From: JBOGEN01 sp050743265
GTDB taxonomy: Bacteria; Actinomycetota; Actinomycetes; JBOGEN01
Direction of reading: 5' to 3'
DNA: 11,258 bases
Assembly (NCBI GenBank): GCA_050743265.1
Contig: JBOGEN010000025.1
Location: 1 to 11,258, forward strand
The notes under the pieces were generated by a model that made no database searches, was not told the origin of the DNA, and saw only the letters and a list, made by a program, of their open reading frames with translations. Positions 1 to 5,550 of the stretch are shown here, piece by piece. Made by a program: the position numbers and the translations under genes. Positions within the stretch are counted from its first letter, which is position 1. Every line of letters starts with the position of its first letter.

Positions 1-37
1 CCGTGAGATTCGGCGGGCGCGCCTCCTGCCAACGTGT

Positions 38-1696
38 TCAGCGCACCGGTTGGCCGGTGTCGTACCAGAGGTTCGTGCTCTTCTCGAAGGCCACGTCCAT
101 GCGGTTGATCGGGCCGTAGCGGAAGTCGTGCTGGTACTTGTTGCGGGCGACGGTTCCCGTCCCTGTGATCGCCATGTTCAGCGAGTAGTTGCCACCGTTG
201 ATGAGGTTGTCGGTGAAGGTGAGGTTCGTCGTCGGTGACGCGGCCTTCCCGGTGGAGTCGGTGAGCTGGTACACCGAGTTCATGAAGTCGTTCGTGGTCG
301 GGTTGTAGGCCTGCAGGTTGTTGTGGACGATCCGGATGTTGTTGCCCTTGACCGTCTGGATGCAGTCACCGTGGGCGCCGGATGTGGGCCGCAACAGGTG
401 GTGGATGTAGGAGTCCACGAGTGTCGTGTTGTCCTCCATCTTCACGCCGTCCTCGCCGCCCCTGATGTCCACGCGGCGGGCGGTCCAGCCGGAGTAGCCG
501 ATGCCGACGTAGCCCTTGCCGACCATGTCGATGGCGACGTCCTCGATGAGCAGGTTGGCGTTGCTGCCCGCCTGGTTGCGGATGCTCGGCGTCGTACGAC
601 CGCAGGTGATCTTGCTGTTCTTGATCGTCACGTTCGCCGCCATCACGTCGACGCAGCCCAGGTTCCGGCCGTTGATGACCGTGCCCGGGGTGGTGATGCT
701 CAGGCTGGCGCCGGTGCCCGTGAGCGTCGTGCCGGCAGGAACGCCCGTGGTGGAGGCGTTCGGGAAGCCGGTGGTCGGCGTCGGGGTCGGCGTCGGCGTG
801 GGTGTCGGGGTCGGTGTCGGGGTCGGTGTCGGCGTGGGTGTCGGGGTCGGTGTCGGTGTCGGCGCGGTGGCGCTGGTGACCGTGACGTTGACCGACCACG
901 AGGCGGTGGTCCCGTCGGTGCGGGTCAGCACGGCACCGAGCCTGTGCGCCCCGGGTGTGACGTCCGCGCTGAGCGGGTTGCCCTCGGCGCCTGTGCTCGT
1001 CGCGAAGTCGAGCGGGGCCGTGGCCTCGGTGCGGACGGCCTGGCCGTCCACCGTGAACGCCACGGACTTCGCGTCACCCTGCTGCCAGGGGTCCATCGAC
1101 GACGCCGGGGCCACGAACACGCGGGACGTGTCGGGGATGGTGGCGCCCTCAGCGAGCACCGTAGGTGCGGAGCGGTCGGCCGACGCCGAGCGGAGCAGCG
1201 ACCAGGAGGACGCGGCCGGCACGGGGGGCGGGGGGGTTGTGGTCGAGCCCGTGACGTTGACGGTCGCCGTGGACACGTCGCTCGTGCCGTCCTTGAAGAA
1301 CGCCTTGAGCGTGATCGAGTGCTTGCCGTTGGTCAGCTTGCCGAGGTTGTAGGGCAGGGCCTGGGTGGCCGTGCTGCCCTTGACCAGGTCGAAGGGGGCG
1401 CTCGTGTCGCTGTTGAACGGGGTGCCGGTGCGCGCCGAGTTGTCCACCCAGAAGTCGACCCGGTTGACGTTGGTCGTCGAGCGCGCGAAGACGAAGACGT
1501 TGCCGCTCATCGTCTTCTGGTCCAGGGACATCGGGCTGGAGCGGTTGGCGCTCTTGCTGACCATCACGGGCACGTTGACGGCGGCTGACCCGAGCGTCGG
1601 CAGGAAGGCAGCCGTACCGGTGGCAGCGATCACCGTCGCCAGGGAGACCGTCGTGATGCGCCGGACGCCACGGGGGGCGGGGGCGGTACGGGACAT
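38..1696 (-). CDS. Secreted Ig-like / Pro-Thr linker / parallel beta-helix protein
   Basis: The 552-residue protein starts at ATG 1696, 8 bases downstream of a clear AAGGAG; a longer in-frame reading back to 2044 lacks such a site and would run through the leader RNA. Residues 1-39 form a signal peptide (RR near residue 12, hydrophobic core, GSAA end). Two Ig-like domains follow (about 55-135 and 150-275), the first with VDFWVDN and GKHSITLKAFF strand patterns. A linker of 15 Pro-Thr pairs lies at 279-308. The rest (about 310-552) has short beta-helix turns such as VTIKNSKI, LLIEDVAI, VDSYIHH and IRIVHNNL, plus HGDCIQ. Beta-helix domains of this type include polysaccharide lyases, epimerases and binding proteins. 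The AlgG-type DPHD motif is not seen, so a C5-epimerase role is not supported. It lies divergent to an AlgD-like gene, so a job on the exported polymer outside the cell is a reasonable inference. The fold assignment is fairly sure; activity is unknown. Confidence 0.85.
   Translation of the reverse strand: MSRTAPAPRGVRRITTVSLATVIAATGTAAFLPTLGSAAVNVPVMVSKSANRSSPMSLDQKTMSGNVFVFARSTTNVNRVDFWVDNSARTGTPFNSDTSAPFDLVKGSTATQALPYNLGKLTNGKHSITLKAFFKDGTSDVSTATVNVTGSTTTPPPPVPAASSWSLLRSASADRSAPTVLAEGATIPDTSRVFVAPASSMDPWQQGDAKSVAFTVDGQAVRTEATAPLDFATSTGAEGNPLSADVTPGAHRLGAVLTRTDGTTASWSVNVTVTSATAPTPTPTPTPTPTPTPTPTPTPTPTPTPTPTTGFPNASTTGVPAGTTLTGTGASLSITTPGTVINGRNLGCVDVMAANVTIKNSKITCGRTTPSIRNQAGSNANLLIEDVAIDMVGKGYVGIGYSGWTARRVDIRGGEDGVKMEDNTTLVDSYIHHLLRPTSGAHGDCIQTVKGNNIRIVHNNLQAYNPTTNDFMNSVYQLTDSTGKAASPTTNLTFTDNLINGGNYSLNMAITGTGTVARNKYQHDFRYGPINRMDVAFEKSTNLWYDTGQPVR
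773..862 (-). repeat. 15-copy hexanucleotide repeat coding a Pro-Thr linker
   Basis: On the minus strand the hexamer CCGACN (twice CCCACG) is repeated 15 times without a break, giving 15 Pro-Thr pairs that join the Ig-like part to the beta-helix part of the secreted protein. The codon pattern ACA-ACC-ACA-ACG recurs with a 36-base period, which suggests growth by duplication of blocks. Since the unit is 6 bases, slippage changes linker length but keeps the frame. Confidence 0.95.
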
Positions 1697-1704
1697 GGGG
1701 AGAG

Positions 1705-1710
1705 CTCCTT
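1705..1710 (-). promoter_or_regulatory. Ribosome binding site of the beta-helix gene
   Basis: AAGGAG on the minus strand, 8 bases before ATG 1696. It is the strongest Shine-Dalgarno sequence in the window and decides the start. Its AGGAG core is complementary to the CUCCU in the loop of the hairpin at 1767-1783, so it could be masked by the leader. Confidence 0.85.
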
Positions 1711-1724
1711 GGGCGAGTCCTGGT

Positions 1725-1837
1725 GCGGGACAAGAAGGTGTCCCGCGCTGCAATGGACTTCGGCCCCAGGCGAGGAGAGCCTGACCCCGTGCCCGTGAAA
1801 GGCCGTATGGGTTCCCCCGATCGGAGCAACCCGCGGG
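1725..1837 (-). ncRNA. Candidate structured leader RNA (switch-like) of the beta-helix gene
   Basis: Read on the minus strand, CCCGC-GG-GUUGC (1837-1826) pairs with GCAGC-GCGGG (1751-1742), giving a 10-bp stem with a GG bulge that closes a domain of about 75 bases. Inside it lie UCCG/CGGG next to GGAACC, and a hairpin CAGGC-UCUCCUC-GCCUG (1783-1767). The 3' strand GCGGG is also the first half of a perfect 8-bp hairpin GCGGGACA / TGTCCCGC (1746-1725), so the closing stem and the downstream hairpin cannot both form. The loop CUCCU can pair with the AGGAG of the ribosome binding site. This is the layout of a translation-controlling riboswitch. Some blocks (GUUGC stem, GGGGGAACC, CCGAA) recall the c-di-AMP ydaO class, but its conserved GGUGAAUC and CAGCUAAC blocks are missing, so I leave it unclassified. 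The pairing is seen; function is inferred. Confidence 0.45.
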
Positions 1838-1948
1838 CCGTCCCGGGTCGGCCGGACCACGACAAGTCGGCCAAACCGACCGGGCTGACGGCGAACACGC
1901 TGCGCCGCCGGTTGCCCGGTCCGTCCTTATGTACCCAAACGCAGGTGA

Positions 1949-1988
1949 AGAGCCACCTCCGCCCTTAGATCGGACGTAGAGTGGCTCT
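1949..1988. repeat. 8-bp inverted repeat overlapping a possible promoter
   Basis: AGAGCCAC (1949-1956) and GTGGCTCT (1981-1988) are perfect inverted copies with 24 bases between them. The right arm begins inside a possible -10 box of the algD-like gene. It may be an operator shared by the two divergent genes, or chance in a short spacer. Confidence 0.4.
1977..1982 (+). promoter_or_regulatory. Possible -10 box for the algD-like operon
   Basis: TAGAGT fits the actinobacterial TANNNT pattern and lies 60 bases before ATG 2043. The matching -35 (around 1954-1959) is poor, so the call rests on position and the -10 alone. Confidence 0.3.
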
Positions 1989-2042
1989 CGTCCCGGGGCG
2001 GGGGTTACGACCCGGACAGTGGCACTTCGGTTCGGGGGGATC

Positions 2043-3398
2043 ATGAGGGTCGCCGTCTTCGGCTTGGGCTACGTCGGCTCCGTCACCGCGGCGTGCCTCG
2101 CGGCAGCCGGCCATGAGGTGGTGGGCGTCGACCCGGTGGCGGCGAAGCGCGACGCGCTCCGCAAGGGACGCAGTCCCGTCTCCGAGCCCGGTCTCGACAT
2201 GATCATCGCGGACGCCGTCGGGCGGGGCGCCCTCCGCGTCGCCGACGACGTCACCGAGGCCGTGCAGGCCGTGGACGTGTGCGTGATCTGTGTCGGCACC
2301 CCGTCCCAGGCGAACGGCAGCCTCGACCTCTCGTACCTGACCCGGGTGGCGGAGCAGATCGGCGCCGCCCTCGGCCCGGTCGACCGCCACGTCGTGGTCG
2401 CCGTCCGGAGCACGGTCCTTCCCGGGACGACCGAGAGCGTGGTGGCCCCCCTGCTGGAGCGGGCTAGCGGCAAGATCGACGGCGAGGGCTTCTCGGTGGC
2501 GTTCTGCCCGGAGTTCCTCCGGGAGTCCACCGCGGTGGAGGACTTCTACGCCCCGCCGTTCACTGTCCTCGGCACCCGCAGCGACACCGCCTCGAGCATG
2601 CTCACCGGGCTGCTGCGCCAGGGCACCTCGCCCGTGCACGTGGTCGACCCCGCGACCGCCGAGGCACTGAAGTACGCGTGCAACGCCTTCCATGCCGTCA
2701 AGGTCACGTTCGCGAACGAGATCGGCCGGTTCTGCCGCTCGGTCGGGGTCGACGCCCGTGGGGTCATGGACATCTTCTGCGAGGACGACCAGCTCAACGT
2801 CTCCCGCCGCTACCTGCGGCCGGGCTTCGCCTTCGGCGGGTCCTGCCTGCCCAAGGACCTGCGCGCCCTGGTGCACCGTGCCCGGCACGCAGACCAGGAC
2901 CTGCCGCTGCTGGCGAGCCTGCTGCCGAGCAACGAGACGCATATCAGGCAGGCGGTCGACGTCGTGCTCGCCACGGGCACCCGCCGGGTCGCGCTCCTCG
3001 GCCTCAGCTTCAAGCCCGGCACGGACGACCTGCGCGAGAGCCCGTTCGTGACGGTCGCCGAGGCGCTCCTGGGCAAGGGCATCGACCTGCGCGTCTACGA
3101 CAAGGCGGTCAACCCCCAACGGCTCGTCGGCGCCAACCGCGAGTACATGGAGAGGCACCTGCCTCACCTGGCCCGCGTGCTCACCTCCGACGTGGAGGAG
3201 GCGCTGGACGGAGCGGAGTGCGTCGTGCTCGCGACGCCCGACCCTGGCGTGGCCACCGCCGTGCTCCTCGGACCCTCCGTTCCCGTGGTCGACCTCAGCG
3301 GCGGGTTGGATGCCGAGCAGGAGGACGAGCTGCGCCGGGTGATCGAGATCCCCCAGCAGGGCGCCCCCGCCCGGGCGTACTACGGGGTGGCCTGGTGA
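2043..3398 (+). CDS. algD: GDP-mannose 6-dehydrogenase (AlgD-like nucleotide-sugar dehydrogenase)
   Basis: The 451-residue protein starts at ATG 2043, just after a GGGGGGA tract; the MRVAVFGLGYVG start is the usual N-terminus. The NAD-binding motif GLGYVG is at residues 7-12, followed by CVGTPS, VRSTVLPGT and PEFLREST. The catalytic cysteine lies in FGGSCLPKD at residue 268, the same number that I recall for Pseudomonas AlgD Cys268. Stretches such as KVTFANEIG, RPGFAFGGSC, LGLSFKPGTDDLRESP and GANREYME match AlgD better than UDP-glucose dehydrogenases. The enzyme would oxidise GDP-mannose twice with NAD to GDP-mannuronate in the cytoplasm, the activated uronate of alginate-like polymers. It opens a three-gene unit and overlaps the next gene by GTGA. 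A related specificity (UDP-glucose or an amino sugar) remains possible. Confidence 0.82.
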   Translation: MRVAVFGLGYVGSVTAACLAAAGHEVVGVDPVAAKRDALRKGRSPVSEPGLDMIIADAVGRGALRVADDVTEAVQAVDVCVICVGTPSQANGSLDLSYLTRVAEQIGAALGPVDRHVVVAVRSTVLPGTTESVVAPLLERASGKIDGEGFSVAFCPEFLRESTAVEDFYAPPFTVLGTRSDTASSMLTGLLRQGTSPVHVVDPATAEALKYACNAFHAVKVTFANEIGRFCRSVGVDARGVMDIFCEDDQLNVSRRYLRPGFAFGGSCLPKDLRALVHRARHADQDLPLLASLLPSNETHIRQAVDVVLATGTRRVALLGLSFKPGTDDLRESPFVTVAEALLGKGIDLRVYDKAVNPQRLVGANREYMERHLPHLARVLTSDVEEALDGAECVVLATPDPGVATAVLLGPSVPVVDLSGGLDAEQEDELRRVIEIPQQGAPARAYYGVAW

Positions 3399-4672
3399 GC
3401 CGATCCCGGCCGCGCCGGGCGTCCCGGCTGGGCGGGGCTTCCCGGCCGCGCCGGGGTGGGCCACCTGCCGTCCTGGTCGTCGTCCAGAACCTCGCCCTGC
3501 CGGGGGACCGGCGGGTGTGGCTGGAGTGCCAGGCCCTGCGGGACGCCGGGCTCGAGGTCGCGGCGATCACCCCGATGGCGCCGGGAGGCGACCCGGCGTA
3601 CGCCTGCGTCGACGGCGTCCACCTCTACAAGTACCCGGCCCCCCCGCCGAGCTCGGGCGTCGCGAGCTTCGTCCGGGAGTTCGCGTACTGCTGGCTGCAG
3701 ACCGCCCGGCTTGCCGCGACCGTGTGGCGCCGGCACCGGGTCACCGTGTTCCAGGCCTGCAACCCCCCGGACACCTTCTGGCTGCTCGCGCTCCTGCTCC
3801 GTCCGTTCGGGGTGCGGTTCGTGTTCGACCAGCACGACCTGTGTCCCGAGGTCTACCAGTCACGGTTCGCCCGTCCGAACCGGGTCTTGCTGGGCCTCCT
3901 GCGCCTGCTCGAGCGAGCCACCTACGCCACGGCCGACCACGTGATCGCGACGAACGACTCGTACCGGGACGTCGCGCTGCGCCGCGGAGGCTGCGAGCCG
4001 GAGGACGTCACCGTCGTACGTACGGGCCCCGACCCGCAGGTGATGCGGGCCGGTTCTGCCCACCCCGCCCTGAAGCAGGGCCGTCCCTCCCTTGCGTGCT
4101 TCCTCGGGGTGATGGGGCCGCAGGACGGCGTGCACGTCCTGCTCGACGCAGCGGACGTCCTCGTCAACGAGTGGGGGCGACGGGACGTGACGTTCGCCGT
4201 GCTCGGCGGCGGGGACTGCTGGGCAGAGCTGCGGGCGAAGCGGGACGTGCTCGGGCTCGCCGAGTACGTCCACATGCCGGGCCGGGTCAGTGACGAGGAG
4301 ATGAGTGCGTACTTCTCCACCGCCGACGTGGGGCTCTCCCCGGACCCGCCGGGGCCGCTCAACGACGTGAGCACGATGAACAAGACCATGGAGTACATGG
4401 CGTTCGGACTCCCCGTGCTGGCCTTCGACCTGGCCGAGACCCGGGTGTCGGCGGATGAGGCGGCCGAGTACGTCGAGGAGCCCACGGCGCGGGCGTACGC
4501 CGAGGCCCTCGTCAAGCTGCTGGAGAACGACGCGCGACGCGCGGCCATGGGTGCCGCAGGTCGCCGGCGCGTCGAGGAGGTGCTGGCATGGCAGTACCAG
4601 GAGCCTGCATATGTGCAGGCAATCCGCAGGATTGCGACGCGAACTCACCATGGGGAGGGATTCACACCGTGA
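3395..4672 (+). CDS. Glycosyltransferase family 4
   Basis: The 425-residue protein starts at GTG 3395, which overlaps the stop of the dehydrogenase gene as GTGA; there is no other ATG or GTG before the conserved VLVVVQNLALPGDRRVW strand, so a basic N-terminal extension of about 26 residues is part of the protein. The N-terminal Rossmann half includes FDQHDLCPEVY; the C-terminal half has FLGVMGPQDGVHVLL, LGGG and the donor-binding segment STMNKTMEYMAFGLP with Lys330 and Glu333. The first Glu of the classical EX7E motif is a Val here, a pattern I recall for this GT4 subfamily. It would move a sugar from a nucleotide donor to a lipid-linked acceptor at the membrane face. Sugar and linkage are unknown. 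The last 25 residues lie in DNA with two hairpins, where base composition begins to fall. Confidence 0.88.
   Translation: MSRSRPRRASRLGGASRPRRGGPPAVLVVVQNLALPGDRRVWLECQALRDAGLEVAAITPMAPGGDPAYACVDGVHLYKYPAPPPSSGVASFVREFAYCWLQTARLAATVWRRHRVTVFQACNPPDTFWLLALLLRPFGVRFVFDQHDLCPEVYQSRFARPNRVLLGLLRLLERATYATADHVIATNDSYRDVALRRGGCEPEDVTVVRTGPDPQVMRAGSAHPALKQGRPSLACFLGVMGPQDGVHVLLDAADVLVNEWGRRDVTFAVLGGGDCWAELRAKRDVLGLAEYVHMPGRVSDEEMSAYFSTADVGLSPDPPGPLNDVSTMNKTMEYMAFGLPVLAFDLAETRVSADEAAEYVEEPTARAYAEALVKLLENDARRAAMGAAGRRRVEEVLAWQYQEPAYVQAIRRIATRTHHGEGFTP
3404..3455 (+). repeat. 16-bp direct repeat in the 5' end of the GT4 gene
   Basis: TCCCGGCCGCGCCGGG occurs at 3404-3419 and exactly again at 3440-3455. 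The 36-base period keeps the frame and yields two SRPRR boxes in the Arg-rich N-terminal extension. It looks like an in-frame duplication that extended the protein. Confidence 0.85.
4603..4634. repeat. Two adjacent perfect hairpins near the GT4/methyltransferase junction
   Basis: GCCTGCA-TATG-TGCAGGC (4603-4620) is followed, sharing its last base, by CAATCC-GCA-GGATTG (4620-4634). Both stems are perfect (7 and 6 bp) with short loops. They lie inside the GT4 coding end, 35 to 66 bases before the methyltransferase start, where the DNA changes to a lower GC content. They may shape the mRNA between the two genes or mark a recombination point. There is no U-run, so a Rho-independent terminator is not supported. 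Confidence 0.7.
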
Positions 4673-5550
4673 CGGAGATGTCTGTCAGGGAGTTGAAGAG
4701 TCGTGCTCGCGTGGCGGCGCGCGCGGGGGCTCGTGGGCTGCCAAGTCCGATGCAGCACGGCCTTCGTCATGTGAGAGGACGCTTGAAGTATCTCCGGAGG
4801 ATTTCAAGCCTCGGGATGACACGCATCGGAATCTCGCAGTCGGAGTCCACGATCGTCCGCGACTCCCAGGCCTACTGGCAAGGCGAATCCGGAACGCGCT
4901 GGCGCAAGAGCTCGCACTGGCGAGGTGACGATGGTCTGTCCGAAGAGCAATGGGACCAGCTAGGCCGTGAGCACCTCCGACTGTTTGACCGCCTCGTGCG
5001 TGTGCTGGGCACAGAGACTCCCATGCCTCGGGTAGTCGAGTGGGGTTGCGGCGGTGGTTCGAATGCGGTGCATTTCGCCCCTCGCGCCGAGCAGTTCATC
5101 GGGGTCGACGTGGCTGCCGCGAGCCTCGCTGAGTGCGAGAAGCAGGTCGAGCGTGTTTGCACAACCCCGTTTCAGGGAGTCTTGGCGAAGGCGCCCGAGC
5201 CCGAGGCGGCCGCGAGACAGGTCTCGCAACCGTGTGACCTGTTCCTCTGCCTGCACGTGCTTGAATGTCTGCCCACGCCGGAGTACGGACTTCGCGTGAT
5301 GCGAATCGCTCGCGACATGCTGCGCCCGGGCGGGCTCGCTTTCGTCCAGGTGAAGTACAGCACTACGTCATGGCGGACCAAGCCTCGGCGTCGCAGTTAC
5401 CGGCACTCATTCGGCCAGATGACCACTTACCGCATCGAGGAGTTTTGGACTTCGATGCAGGAGTGCGGCCTCCGTCCGGAGGCCGTGAGCCTGGTGCCAT
5501 CGACGAGGGTTGGCGATCGCTACGCCTATTTCTTGCTCTCCAAGACCTGA
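4669..5550 (+). CDS. Class I SAM-dependent methyltransferase
   Basis: The 293-residue protein starts at GTG 4669, overlapping the GT4 stop as GTGA, with GGGAGGGA about 8 bases upstream; an in-frame ATG at 4588 would lie far inside the GT4 gene. After a basic N-terminal 60 residues comes AYWQ...RW and the SAM-binding motif I VVEWGCGGGSN (residues 122-132) with the acidic residue of GVD at 147. A post-motif region reads LFLCLHVLECLPTPEYGLR and LRPGGLAFVQVKYS. This is a methyltransferase fold; such genes in polysaccharide clusters often methylate a sugar hydroxyl, but the target cannot be read from sequence. GC is about 58% over 4741-4860, against about 78% in 4201-4260, and codons such as CGT, TCG, AAG-AGT are frequent, so the gene was probably acquired from another source. 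It overlaps the converging GT gene by 25 bases. Confidence 0.87.
   Translation: MTEMSVRELKSRARVAARAGARGLPSPMQHGLRHVRGRLKYLRRISSLGMTRIGISQSESTIVRDSQAYWQGESGTRWRKSSHWRGDDGLSEEQWDQLGREHLRLFDRLVRVLGTETPMPRVVEWGCGGGSNAVHFAPRAEQFIGVDVAAASLAECEKQVERVCTTPFQGVLAKAPEPEAAARQVSQPCDLFLCLHVLECLPTPEYGLRVMRIARDMLRPGGLAFVQVKYSTTSWRTKPRRRSYRHSFGQMTTYRIEEFWTSMQECGLRPEAVSLVPSTRVGDRYAYFLLSKT
5526..5550. other. 25-base tail-to-tail gene overlap
   Basis: The last eight codons and stop of the methyltransferase (plus) are read in antisense as the last codons and TAG stop of the GT2 gene (minus). No terminator hairpin separates the two converging units, so their mRNAs would be complementary at the 3' ends. Confidence 0.9.

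Larger units (their letters stand above)
1697..2042. other. Divergent intergenic region between beta-helix gene and algD-like gene
   Basis: No coding region is supported here. On the minus strand it holds the ribosome binding site of the beta-helix gene (AAGGAG, 1705-1710), a folded leader (1725-1837), and a small hairpin GTCGG-5 nt-CCGAC (1866-1880). Nearer the plus-strand gene it has an 8-bp inverted repeat (1949-1988) that overlaps a possible -10 box. The length of untranslated leader on the beta-helix side (over 200 bases) is unusual for an actinobacterium, in which many genes have short or no leaders. Confidence 0.8.

Noticed and set aside
773..862. CRISPR-like repeat
   Set aside because: The units are 6 bases with no spacers and encode Pro-Thr in frame.
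323..1588. Long plus-strand open frame opposite the beta-helix gene
   Set aside because: Low-complexity Arg/Val/Gly protein with no recognisable motif; the minus strand has a signal peptide, a ribosome binding site and clear domains. Open shadow frames are usual at this GC content.
1725..1746. Rho-independent terminator at the 8-bp hairpin
   Set aside because: No U-run follows the stem on the minus strand; it is better read as the alternative pairing of the leader.
1742..1837. c-di-GMP-I (GEMM), cobalamin, FMN, TPP or glycine riboswitch
   Set aside because: The conserved blocks that I know for these classes are not present. The ydaO class matches only in part, so no family name is given.
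1697..2044. N-terminal extension of the beta-helix protein from an ATG at 2044
   Set aside because: The extension has no protein-like features, would place the signal peptide in the middle of the protein, and runs through the structured leader. ATG 1696 has AAGGAG at good spacing.
2678..3394. Long N-terminal extension of the GT4 frame
   Set aside because: It lies wholly inside the dehydrogenase gene in another frame and is an Arg/Pro-rich shadow; GTG 3395 gives the GT4 N-terminus.
2043..3398. UDP-glucose 6-dehydrogenase (ugd)
   Set aside because: General motifs fit both, but the KVTFANEIG, RPGFAFGGSC and GANREYME stretches agree with AlgD. The alternative remains possible and is stated in the entry.
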